Program-made: the position numbers and the translations under genes | Assembly: GCF_030269645.1 (NCBI RefSeq) | Contig: NZ_BSTR01000008.1 | Location: forward strand, 124,001 to 188,000 | Reading direction: 5' to 3' | From: Actinokineospora sp. NBRC 105648 | GTDB lineage: Bacteria > Actinomycetota > Actinomycetes > Mycobacteriales > Pseudonocardiaceae | DNA: 64,000 nucleotides | Shown here: positions 42,162 to 49,795 of the stretch, piece by piece | How positions within the stretch are numbered: the stretch's first letter is position 1 | Layout: each line of letters opens with the position of its first letter | The notes under the pieces: model-generated | What the model was told of the DNA's origin: nothing | The model's input: the letters and a program-made list of their open reading frames with translations, nothing else | The model's database searches: none

Positions 42162-42594
42162 ATCCGTAGCGGGGCCGCCGGTACCAGCGGGGTTGCTTAT
42201 AGGGATTGAAAGCTGAAGAGCTGAAAGAAGGGGTCGGGGCGGCGAGGCTGGGACTTGGCCGAAGCTGCGGGTAGGGCGGGGGCCGGGGGCTCGGCGGACT
42301 GGGGCTCAACCGGCCGGGGTTTCGGCTGGGCCGGAGTCCGGGCGGCGGGAGTCCTGGTGGCTGAGCTCGGGCGGCTGGGCTCGGGCGGCCGGAGGTCGGG
42401 GGCCGGAGCTAGGGGGGCTGAGGCTCGGGCGGCCGGGTGCGGGTGCGGGTGGGGCGAGGGTGCGGGGCGGCGGGGCTTGTCGGTGGGAACCTGGTGGCTG
42501 GTGGCGCGTCCGACCTGGGCAGGTTGTCCGAGGTGGTCGCCCTTAGGCTGTTCGTGGGTGACCCGGGGTGCGGGACGGTGTGGGAGCGGGTCGG
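42162..42594. other. intergenic, G-rich low-complexity DNA before the MFS gene
   Basis: Repetitive GGCCGGGG/GGCTCGGGCGG-type sequence. The frames that cover it have skewed composition and no ribosome-binding sites. I see no gene here. The MFS promoter should lie near the right end. Confidence 0.6.
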
Positions 42595-44211
42595 ATGGCG
42601 ACGGGTGCGGTGCGTAGTCCCTGGGTGGCGCTGGGGGCGCTGTGCGCGTGCTTCTTCATGATCATGCTGGACTCGACCATCGTGACCGTGGCCATCCCGG
42701 CGATGTTGACCGATCTGAACGCGACGTTGAACCAGGTCATCTGGGTCAACAGCGTCTATCTCCTCGCCAACACCGTGCCGTTGCTGATCACCGGGCGGCT
42801 GGGCGACCGGTACGGGCCCAAGCGGGTGTTGCTGGTCGGGCTGGTGTTGTTCCTCGGTGCCTCGCTGTGGTGTGGGCTCTCGACGACCGCCGGTTCCCTG
42901 ATCGCCGCGCGCGCTGTGCAAGGTCTCGGTGCTGCGGCGATGACGCCGCAGACCCTCTCCTTCATCACGCGGTTGTTCCCGGCGGAGAAGCGTGGGGCGC
43001 CGATCGCGGTGTGGGGGGCGGTGGCCGGGATCGCGACCATCACCGGGCCGGTGGTGGGTGGGCTGCTGGTGCAGCACGTCGGTTGGCAGTGGATCTTCCT
43101 GTTGAACCTGCCGATCGGGCTGGTCGGGCTGGTGTTCGCGGCGGCGTTGCTGCCGAACTGGCAGCCGAGCGGGAAGATCGGGTTCGACCTGACCGGTGCG
43201 CTGTTGGCGTCGGCGGGGTTGGGTGCGCTGGTGTTCGGGCTGCAGAACGGGCAGCACTACCACTGGGGCACGATCGTCGGGCCGGTCGGTGTGTTGCCGT
43301 TGATCGGGCTCGGGTTGCTGCTGCTCGGGTTGTTCGTGCTCTGGCAGCGCAAGCCCCGGCCTGCCAACTTGTTGCCAGTCGGGTTGTTCAGCAATCCCAC
43401 GTTCAGCTTCGCCAATGTCACGCACGGTGCGCTCGGGTTCGCTACCACCGGGATGTTCTTGCCGCTGGTGATCTACGTGCAGTCGGTGCTCGGGCTCGAC
43501 CCGCTCGCGTCCAGCCTGCTGTGCGCGCCGATGGCCTTCGCGGCTGGTGCCGCCGCCCTGTTCGCGGCACGGGGGTTGCGGCGGGTCGAGGGGCGCACGC
43601 TGATCATGACCGGGCTCGGTGGGCTGGCGCTGGGCACGATCGTGCTCGCCGTGTTGGCGGAGCCGGACACCGAGCCGCTGGTGCTGGTGCCCGGTCTGGT
43701 GGTCGCCGGGATCGGGATCGGGCTGGTGTTCTCGCCGCTGACCGCCGCGGCGACCTACGGGCTGCCGAACCACCTCGTCGGCGCCGCGTCCGGTGTCTTC
43801 AACACTTCGCGCCAGATCGGTGGGGTGTTGGGGAGTGCGACGACCGGGTTGTTGCTCCAGGTCGGTCTCAGCTTCTCGGTCCCGGCCGCCGCGCGGGACT
43901 ACGCGAGGGTACTGCCGCCGCGCTACGCGGACGAGTTCGTCGAGCGGATCACCGCGGCCGCCAACACCGCGAGCCAGTTCGGTGGGCAGGGGCCCGCGGT
44001 GCCGTCGGACTGGTCGCCCTCGATCGCCGAGCGGGTGCGCGAACTCGCCACTGACGCGTTCGCGCTCGGGTTCACCAACGCCGCCAAGGCCACGCTGGTC
44101 CTGCCGGTCGTGGTGTTGGTGCTGGGTATGGTCTTCGCCGCTGGTATCCGTGCGCAACCAACTGGTAACGCGAAAAAGTCGGGACTGCCGCAGGAGCGAG
44201 TCGGTCCGTAA
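42595..44211 (+). CDS. MFS drug/solute exporter, DHA2 (EmrB/QacA) family
   Basis: 538 residues with 14 TM segments. 'MLDSTIVTVAIPAM' in TM1 (motif D1), 'GRLGDRYGPKRVLLVG' (motif A) and 'GPVVGGLLVQHVGWQWIFLLNLPIG' (motif C, an antiporter hallmark) place it among proton-driven exporters. A soluble insert 'DYARVLPPRYADEFVERITAAANTASQFGG' precedes TM14, as in related actinomycete pumps. Substrate unknown. ATG 42595 is preferred to the frame start at 42568 because of the GGGAGCGGG just before it. No TetR or MarR regulator lies beside it, which is unusual for this class. Confidence 0.88.
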   Translation: MATGAVRSPWVALGALCACFFMIMLDSTIVTVAIPAMLTDLNATLNQVIWVNSVYLLANTVPLLITGRLGDRYGPKRVLLVGLVLFLGASLWCGLSTTAGSLIAARAVQGLGAAAMTPQTLSFITRLFPAEKRGAPIAVWGAVAGIATITGPVVGGLLVQHVGWQWIFLLNLPIGLVGLVFAAALLPNWQPSGKIGFDLTGALLASAGLGALVFGLQNGQHYHWGTIVGPVGVLPLIGLGLLLLGLFVLWQRKPRPANLLPVGLFSNPTFSFANVTHGALGFATTGMFLPLVIYVQSVLGLDPLASSLLCAPMAFAAGAAALFAARGLRRVEGRTLIMTGLGGLALGTIVLAVLAEPDTEPLVLVPGLVVAGIGIGLVFSPLTAAATYGLPNHLVGAASGVFNTSRQIGGVLGSATTGLLLQVGLSFSVPAAARDYARVLPPRYADEFVERITAAANTASQFGGQGPAVPSDWSPSIAERVRELATDAFALGFTNAAKATLVLPVVVLVLGMVFAAGIRAQPTGNAKKSGLPQERVGP

Positions 44212-44222
44212 CGTCTGCCGAC

Positions 44223-46049
44223 ATGGCAATACGGCGATCTTTGCTCACCATGGCTGTCGCGGTGACCGCGGGTATCGGTGCGATCACCGTACCGGCATCA
44301 GCCGCGCAACCGGAACCCCTTGCGGTGCGCAGTGATCCCGTCTACTCCTACGCCAACGCGGTGCGCGAGACGGCCTACGTCGACACCGGCCTGACCGCGC
44401 CCAACGGTGCCAAGGTGCGGGTCGCGGCGGACATTATCCGCCCGCGCGAGGCCACCGGCCGGGTGCCGGTGATCATGGACGCCAGCCCGTACTACACGAC
44501 CCTGGGCCGGGGCAACGAGAGCCAGAAGAAGACCTACGACGCCGCGGGCAAACCGGTCCAGTTCCCGCTCTGGTACGACAACTACTTCGTACCGCGCGGT
44601 TACGCCGTGGTGCTGGTCGACCTGTCCGGCACGGCCCGGTCCAACGGGTGCGTCGACGTCGGCGGCCGCTCCGAGGTGACCTCGGCCAAGGCGGTCATCG
44701 ACTGGCTCAACGGCCGCGCGACCGGCTACACCACCGCGACCGGCACGACCACGATCTCCTCGAGCTGGTCCACCGGCGCGGTCGGCATGATCGGCAAGTC
44801 CTGGGACGGCACGATCGCCAACGGCGTCGCCGCCACCGGGGTCGCCGGCCTCAAGACCATCGTGCCCATCGGCGCCATCAGCTCCTGGTACGACTACTAC
44901 CGGGCCTCCGGCGCCACCTACACCAGCGGCAGCCCGGCGGGTCTGGCGCCGGTGGTGGAGAACTCCCAGGGCGCGTCGAACTGCGGCTCGGTCAAGACCA
45001 CGCTGACCAATGGCTCACCGTCAAGCGGTGACTACACGGCGATGTACCGCGAGCGCGACTACGTGCCCAACGCCGCCAACGTCAAGGCGAGCGTGTTCGT
45101 CGTGCACGGCCTCGGCGACCTCAACGTGAAGTCGGTCAACTTCGGACAGTGGTGGAACGCCCTGCCCGCCGGTGTCGAGCGCAAGATCTGGCTGTCGCAG
45201 ACCGGCCACGTCGACCCGTTCGACTACCGCCGCCAGGTGTGGGTGGACACCCTGCACAAGTGGTTCGACCACTACCTGCTCGGCGTGGACAACGGCGTGC
45301 AGAACGACCCGGCGTCCACTGTGGAGCAGAAGCCGGACGTCTGGAAGGACGACCGGGCCTGGCCGCTGACCACCACCCCGACGACCCTGCGCCTGCAGCC
45401 GGGCACCTCGGCGGGCGTCGGCACGCTCGGCACGACCGCGCCGCCCGCCGGTTCGACGGCCACCGTCACCGACAACCGCAGCAGCGAGTACGACTGGATC
45501 ACCAACCCCACCAACGCGTCCTCGGCCCGGGCCATCTACCGGACCGGCGCGCTGGCCAGTGACGTGCGCATCTCCGGCACCTCGACGATCACGGTGACCA
45601 CCACGTCCTCGCAGAGCGCCGCCCGGCTCACCGCCGTCCTGGTCGACTACGGCACCGCCACGATCCGCAACTACCGCGGCACCGGCGAGGGCATCCGCAA
45701 CCTGTCGACCCGGTCCTGCTGGGGCGAGAGCGGCACCGGTGACAGCGCCTGCTACCTCGACACCGAGACCAACACGACCTCGGTGTCGCAGAACATCATC
45801 GCCCGCGGCTGGGCCGACCTCGGCCACTACGCGGGCCTGGAGTCCCGCCGCACGCTGAGCGCGAACACCCCGTACACGATCACCTTCAACATCGCGACGA
45901 CCGACCAGGTCATCCCGGCGGGCCACCGCCTGGCGGTGGTGATCGGCAGCACGGACAGCTCCTACATCAGCTCCGCGGGCACCAGCACGCGGCTGGGCAT
46001 CGACCTGTCCAAGACCACCCTGCGGGTACCGCTCATCGGCTCCATCTAA
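44223..46049 (+). CDS. secreted Xaa-Pro dipeptidyl-peptidase-like serine hydrolase (S15)
   Basis: 608 residues. Signal peptide at 1-27 ('RRSLLTMAVAVTAGIGAITVPASAAQP', cut after ASA). Alpha/beta hydrolase core with the nucleophile in 'MIGKSWDGTIANGVAA' (GKSWDG), acid in 'VHGLGDLNVK' and His in 'LSQTGHVDPFDYR'. The C-terminal X-Pro jelly-roll domain runs from about 365. It probably removes X-Pro dipeptides or acts on related esters outside the cell. It starts 11 bp after the MFS gene and may share its transcript. A perfect terminator follows at 46071. Confidence 0.9.
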   Translation: MAIRRSLLTMAVAVTAGIGAITVPASAAQPEPLAVRSDPVYSYANAVRETAYVDTGLTAPNGAKVRVAADIIRPREATGRVPVIMDASPYYTTLGRGNESQKKTYDAAGKPVQFPLWYDNYFVPRGYAVVLVDLSGTARSNGCVDVGGRSEVTSAKAVIDWLNGRATGYTTATGTTTISSSWSTGAVGMIGKSWDGTIANGVAATGVAGLKTIVPIGAISSWYDYYRASGATYTSGSPAGLAPVVENSQGASNCGSVKTTLTNGSPSSGDYTAMYRERDYVPNAANVKASVFVVHGLGDLNVKSVNFGQWWNALPAGVERKIWLSQTGHVDPFDYRRQVWVDTLHKWFDHYLLGVDNGVQNDPASTVEQKPDVWKDDRAWPLTTTPTTLRLQPGTSAGVGTLGTTAPPAGSTATVTDNRSSEYDWITNPTNASSARAIYRTGALASDVRISGTSTITVTTTSSQSAARLTAVLVDYGTATIRNYRGTGEGIRNLSTRSCWGESGTGDSACYLDTETNTTSVSQNIIARGWADLGHYAGLESRRTLSANTPYTITFNIATTDQVIPAGHRLAVVIGSTDSSYISSAGTSTRLGIDLSKTTLRVPLIGSI

Positions 46050-46070
46050 GGGCGGGAACAAGCGCTGCAA

Positions 46071-46101
46071 GGGCCTCGCCGTCGACCGGACGGCGAGGCC
46101 C
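46071..46101 (+). terminator. terminator after the S15 peptidase gene
   Basis: GGGCCTCGCCGTC and GACGGCGAGGCCC form a perfect 13-bp stem with a 5-nt loop, 21 bp after the stop. Confidence 0.88.
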
Positions 46102-46125
46102 CGGCGCGTTGCCCGAGGGTGCCCG

Positions 46126-46131
46126 TACTCT
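46126..46131 (+). promoter_or_regulatory. -10 TACTCT, leaderless start of maf
   Basis: TACTCT, 8-bp spacer, GTG at 46140. This argues for 46140 over the in-frame GTG at 46119. Confidence 0.5.
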
Positions 46132-46139
46132 CACTGACC

Positions 46140-46769
46140 GTGCGCCTCGTACTCGCCTCCCAGTCACCCGCCCGGCTCCGCGTGCTCAGGGCGGCCGGGA
46201 TCGACCCGGTGGTCCGGGTGTCCGGTGTGGACGAGGACGCGGTCGCCGCCGCGCTGACCGACCCGGCGCCCGCCGACGTGGTGGTGGCGCTGGCCGAGGC
46301 CAAGGCGCGTGCCGTGCTCGGCGACCTCGACGCCGACGTGCTCGCCGACGCGGTGGTCGTCGGCTGCGACTCGATGCTGCACTACGGCGGCGACCTGGTC
46401 GGCAAGCCCGCGACGCCCGAGGTCGCGCGGGAGCGGTGGGCGAAGATGTCCGGCGGCACCGGCGAACTGCTCACCGGCCACGCGATCCTGCGCGTCCGCG
46501 ACGGCGAGGTCGTCGACACGGCCGGGGGCACCGAGAGCACCACGGTGCGGTTCGGGAACGTCACCCCCGAGGAGGTCGACGCCTACATCGCCACCGAGGA
46601 ACCCCTTGCCGTGGCGGGCGCCTTCACCCTCGACGGCCTCGGTGGCTGGTTCCTCGACGGCGTCGACGGCGACCCGTCCAGCGTCATCGGGATCAGCCTG
46701 CCACTCACTCGGCGGTTGCTCTCCGGCCTCGGTGTCCGGGTGACCGACCTGTGGCGTTCCACCAGGTGA
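46140..46769 (+). CDS. maf: Maf-type nucleotide pyrophosphatase
   Basis: 209 residues. 'LVLASQSPARLRVLRAAGI' (the SxSPRR/K loop, here SQSPARL), 'ADAVVVGCDSMLHYGGDLVGKP' (catalytic Asp) and 'GAFTLDGLGGWFLDGVDGDPSSVIGISLP' are diagnostic. Members hydrolyse non-canonical or modified NTPs. It lies between the carboxylase genes in the same relative order as in Mycobacterium. Start chosen from the leaderless -10. Confidence 0.92.
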   Translation: MRLVLASQSPARLRVLRAAGIDPVVRVSGVDEDAVAAALTDPAPADVVVALAEAKARAVLGDLDADVLADAVVVGCDSMLHYGGDLVGKPATPEVARERWAKMSGGTGELLTGHAILRVRDGEVVDTAGGTESTTVRFGNVTPEEVDAYIATEEPLAVAGAFTLDGLGGWFLDGVDGDPSSVIGISLPLTRRLLSGLGVRVTDLWRSTR

Positions 46770-46833
46770 GAGTGACCCCCCTCTCCGCTCCGGACGGGAA
46801 GTAATTCACCAGGCAACTGGTTGGATCGCGGTG

Positions 46834-46917
46834 ATGAGGTCCTTCCCGGGTGTCGCGCTGACCGAGCGCCTGCACGTCGACTTGCGACGGCAGGCCAGCT
46901 CCCTGTGTCCGCGCTGA
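46834..46917 (+). CDS. 27-residue leader peptide with C-terminal cysteine (putative attenuator)
   Basis: MRSFPGVALTERLHVDLRRQ followed by ASSLCPR and a stop. The pattern 'T-x-R-x-H-V-D-L-x-R-x-A-S-x-L-C' near the end is that of actinobacterial leader peptides in which a terminal Cys codon (here TGT at 46906-46908) lets ribosome stalling sense cysteine supply. It ends 57 bp before the symporter gene. That position suggests the symporter takes up cystine or another sulfur-linked amino acid. No clear intrinsic terminator is visible between them, so the mechanism may be Rho- or translation-based. Confidence 0.75.
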   Translation: MRSFPGVALTERLHVDLRRQASSLCPR

Positions 46918-46973
46918 CCCGGCTCGCGTAACCCCGCGTACACACCTCTCTCTTCCCCACCCTGGAGTCCCGC

Positions 46974-48356
46974 ATGTCCACAGACGTGTCCTCTTCCGCC
47001 GCGCCCGAACAGCCCAGAACCGGCAGCAGGCGCAACCTCTACTTCGGCGTAGCCGTGCTGGTGGGCCTGGTGCTGGGCGCCGTGCTCGGCTTCGTGGCCA
47101 AGCAGACCGACGCGAGCTGGCTCACCACCACGCTCAAGACCATCGGCAACATCTTCACCAGCCTGCTGCAGTTCACCGTGATCCCGCTGGTGTTCACCGC
47201 GATCGTCGTGGGCATCAACAGCCTGCGCGGCCTCGGCGGCCCGCGCACCGCAGCCCGCCTGGGCGGCAAGACCCTGCTGTGGTTCGGGATCACGTCCCTG
47301 ATCGCCGTGCTGATCGGCATCGCGGTCGGCCTGATCTCCGGCGCGGGCAAGAGCGTCGACGTCAAACCGAGCGAGGCCACCGTCGCCAAGCTCGCCGACC
47401 GCGCCCAGGGCAACTGGCTGACGGTCATCAACAACCTGGTGCCGGACAACATCTTCACGGCCTTCAGCAACGGCGAGGTCCTCCAGGTCGTCTTCGTCGC
47501 CGCACTGGTCGGCGTCGCCACCTACGCCCTGGGCGAGAAGGCGGCCCCGTTCGTCGCCTTCAACCGCTCGGCCTTCGACATCATCCAGAAACTACTCGGC
47601 TGGATCATCCGCCTCGCCCCGCTGGGCGTGCTCGGCCTGATCGGCACCGCCTTCGCCACCTACGGCAACCAGTTCGTCAAGCCACTCCTGTCCCTGATCG
47701 CGGCGGTCTACATCGCGGCGGCCCTGGTCCTGTTCGTGGTCTACCCGATCCTGCTGCGCACCGTCGGCAAGGTCAGCCCACTCACCTTCTACCGCAAGGC
47801 GTGGACGGCACTGCAGTTCGCCTTCGTCTCCCGCTCCTCTGGCGCCACCCTGCCGCTGAGCAGGCAGACGGCGGTCAACCTGGGCGTCGAACCCGGCTAC
47901 GCGGGCTTCGCCGTCCCCCTGGGCACCACCACCAAGATGGACGGCTGCGCGGCCCTGTACCCGGCCATCGCCACCATCTTCATCGCCAACCTCTTCGGCG
48001 TCTCCCTGAGCTTCTGGCAGTACGTCGGGATCGTCGCGGTCGCCGTCTTCGGCGCTTTCGCCACAGCGGGCACCACCGGCTGGTTCACCATGCTGACGCT
48101 CACCCTGAGCACCATCGGCCTCCCCACCGAGGTGGTGGCCACCGGCGTCGCCATCGTCTACGGCATCGACCCGATCCTGGACATGATCCGCACCGCCACC
48201 AACGTCGCCGGCCAGATCACCGTGCCGGTCCTGGTCGCCCGCTCCGAGGGCCTGCTGGACGACAGCGTCCTGGACCAGCCCAGCGGCCCACCCCTGCTGG
48301 ACGCGGACACCGAGATCGAGACCCCCACCCGCGAAAAGGAACCAGTCCCCGCCTGA
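46974..48356 (+). CDS. dicarboxylate/amino acid:cation symporter (DAACS family)
   Basis: 460 residues. Family motifs 'FTVIPLVFTAIVVGI', 'FVSRSSGATLPLSRQTAVNLGV' (HP1 serine-rich), 'PLGTTTKMDGCAALYPAIATIFIA' (NMDGT-like) and 'AGTTGWFTMLTLTLSTIGLPTE' (HP2) are all there, with eight TM plus two re-entrant loops. Family substrates are glutamate, C4-dicarboxylates, serine or cystine. The cysteine-type leader peptide upstream favours a cystine transporter of the TcyP kind, an inference. The last 40 residues are acidic and disordered. Start ATG after CCTGGAGTCC. Confidence 0.9.
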   Translation: MSTDVSSSAAPEQPRTGSRRNLYFGVAVLVGLVLGAVLGFVAKQTDASWLTTTLKTIGNIFTSLLQFTVIPLVFTAIVVGINSLRGLGGPRTAARLGGKTLLWFGITSLIAVLIGIAVGLISGAGKSVDVKPSEATVAKLADRAQGNWLTVINNLVPDNIFTAFSNGEVLQVVFVAALVGVATYALGEKAAPFVAFNRSAFDIIQKLLGWIIRLAPLGVLGLIGTAFATYGNQFVKPLLSLIAAVYIAAALVLFVVYPILLRTVGKVSPLTFYRKAWTALQFAFVSRSSGATLPLSRQTAVNLGVEPGYAGFAVPLGTTTKMDGCAALYPAIATIFIANLFGVSLSFWQYVGIVAVAVFGAFATAGTTGWFTMLTLTLSTIGLPTEVVATGVAIVYGIDPILDMIRTATNVAGQITVPVLVARSEGLLDDSVLDQPSGPPLLDADTEIETPTREKEPVPA

Positions 48357-48404
48357 CCCGAACACCCACCACCACAACCAAAGCAGCACAGCAAGACCAC
48401 ACCG

Positions 48405-48434
48405 CAGGCCCCGGGCACCTCTGCCCGGGGCCTG
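48405..48434 (+). terminator. terminator after the symporter gene
   Basis: CAGGCCCCGGGC and GCCCGGGGCCTG, 12-bp stem, 6-nt loop, then TTCTT; 48 bp after the stop. Confidence 0.88.
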
Positions 48435-48659
48435 TTCTTCGTGCCGCCCCTTCCCTCACCCGAGCCCCGCGCCAAGGCCCACCCTGCTCTTCCTCCCTCC
48501 AGCCCCTCAGGCCCCGCCCCCGCTCCTTCTCCCCTGCCTTGCCTCCCCAGCTCGGCCCTCCCCCGCCTTGCCCTCCCAGCTCAGCCCTCCCCCGCCAGCC
48601 CAGCCCCTCCCCAGCCCGAAAACCCAACCACCCCAACAACTCCCCCTCACCACCCCACT
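48435..48659. other. C-rich low-complexity spacer
   Basis: Long runs of CCC-CAGC/CCTCCCC on the + strand with no believable gene. It leads straight into hairpin repeat copy 5; beyond that, 48802-48969 is similar (AGCAGCCA-type repeats). Confidence 0.6.
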
Positions 48660-48801
48660 GCTCGATGGGGTGGAGTGGCTTTGTTTGGGGAGAAAAGAGG
48701 CGCTAGCCTGGTCCCGGCGTGGGTGATCCCTTCCCCACCCGCTTCACCCCGGCGCCTCTTTTCTTAGGGGCCCCAAACAAAGCCACTCCACCCCATCGAG
48801 C
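48660..48801 (+). repeat. long-hairpin repeat element, copy 5
   Basis: 142 bp. The 31-bp outer arms (GCTCGATGGGGTGGAGTGG...) are perfectly complementary. GAGAAAAGAGGCGC pairs with GCGCCTCTTTTCT as in copy 1. Relative to copy 1 the arm changes T to G at position 8 and the partner changes A to C, and GAA becomes AAA with the partner TTT, which keeps the pairing. It is about 300 bp downstream of the symporter gene, on its strand. Confidence 0.86.
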
Positions 48802-48969
48802 ACACCCAGCCAAGCAAGCCCCGACGCCACCCGTCAAACAAACCCCGACGCGCACACCCGCCGGAGCAAGCACCGAGGCGAAACCCCACCAGAGCAGCCA
48901 CAAGCAGCCCACCAGAACAACCCACCAGAGCAGCCAACCAGCAGCCACCGAGCAGCAAGCCCAGCAAAC

Positions 48970-49671
48970 TCAAGGGCAGTCGCGCAACGAAGCAGCAGCG
49001 GGCGCGATGTTCGGCCACCCAGGCAGCAGGTCCACCCGCGCGAAAGCCCGGGTGCACCCCACCTCCTGCCCACCCAGCCCGAACACCTGCGCGTACACCG
49101 GCCGCCGAGCGCAGTCCTCGCCGCGCGCGCAGTCCCACTGCACCGCGATCACCTCCGGCGCCGAGTCGCCCAGCACCGGCGCCAGGCTCAGCAACCCGGC
49201 CCGCGACACGAACGCCCGGCCCAGCGGGCTCCACTTGTCCGAGCGGCCGACCACTATCTGCCCGGCCGTGCCCTTGTCCCCCACCCCGCGGATCAGGCAC
49301 GCGGAGACGGCGGCGGGCACGCACTGCAATGAGTCCTGGCTCAGCGTGACACCCATGTCGGTGATGGTCGCCTCGATGATCTGCCGGGTGGCCCCGGGGA
49401 CACCGATGTGCAGCCTGCCCGAGGCCGCGCCGGAGTCGGCGACGAGTTCGACCACGGTGCCGCCGACGGTGGCGGTGGCCAGCGTCTGGCACGGCTCGCG
49501 CTTGCACGCGTTGCCGGTGGTGACCGCGGTGTCGCTGGTGGGCCCGGGCATGGTGTGGCCCGAGCTGTTGCGCACCCGCAGCACCGCGGCGCCGGTGAGC
49601 GAGGCCGCCAGCACCAGGCCGCAGATCACCATGGCGAGCACCACCGCGGTGGGGGCGCGCCGACCAGCCAC
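48970..49671 (-). CDS. membrane-anchored or secreted cysteine-rich protein
   Basis: 233 residues, unrecognised. An N-terminal TM or signal anchor at about 8-30 ('[23 protein letters not shown]') is followed by a beta-rich ectodomain with ten cysteines ('CKREPC', '[13 protein letters not shown]', '[12 protein letters not shown]', 'GCTRAF', 'DCP'), probably paired as disulfides. GTG start at 49671. It is divergent from the accA3 gene and stops 168 bp from hairpin copy 5. The general plan (anchor plus Cys-ectodomain) recalls the pair at 17233-18927, but it lacks their PWWR motif and extra TM segments. Confidence 0.75.
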   Translation of the reverse strand: MAGRRAPTAVVLAMVICGLVLAASLTGAAVLRVRNSSGHTMPGPTSDTAVTTGNACKREPCQTLATATVGGTVVELVADSGAASGRLHIGVPGATRQIIEATITDMGVTLSQDSLQCVPAAVSACLIRGVGDKGTAGQIVVGRSDKWSPLGRAFVSRAGLLSLAPVLGDSAPEVIAVQWDCARGEDCARRPVYAQVFGLGGQEVGCTRAFARVDLLPGWPNIAPAAASLRDCP

Positions 49672-49795
49672 AGGACACCTCCGGGTGAAAGCGAAGTCAG
49701 GGGGAGGGTATCGAGTGAATGTGGGGTTGCTCTCGGTTCCGCCTCAAGCGGGTGTCCGTAAACTCGCCCCAAGCTTCGACCAAGGAGGAACCGGC

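Noticed and set aside
42255-42661. Gly/Ala/Arg-rich frames before the MFS gene
   Set aside because: Low-complexity translation of G-rich spacer with no ribosome-binding site; the MFS start at 42595 accounts for the real gene.
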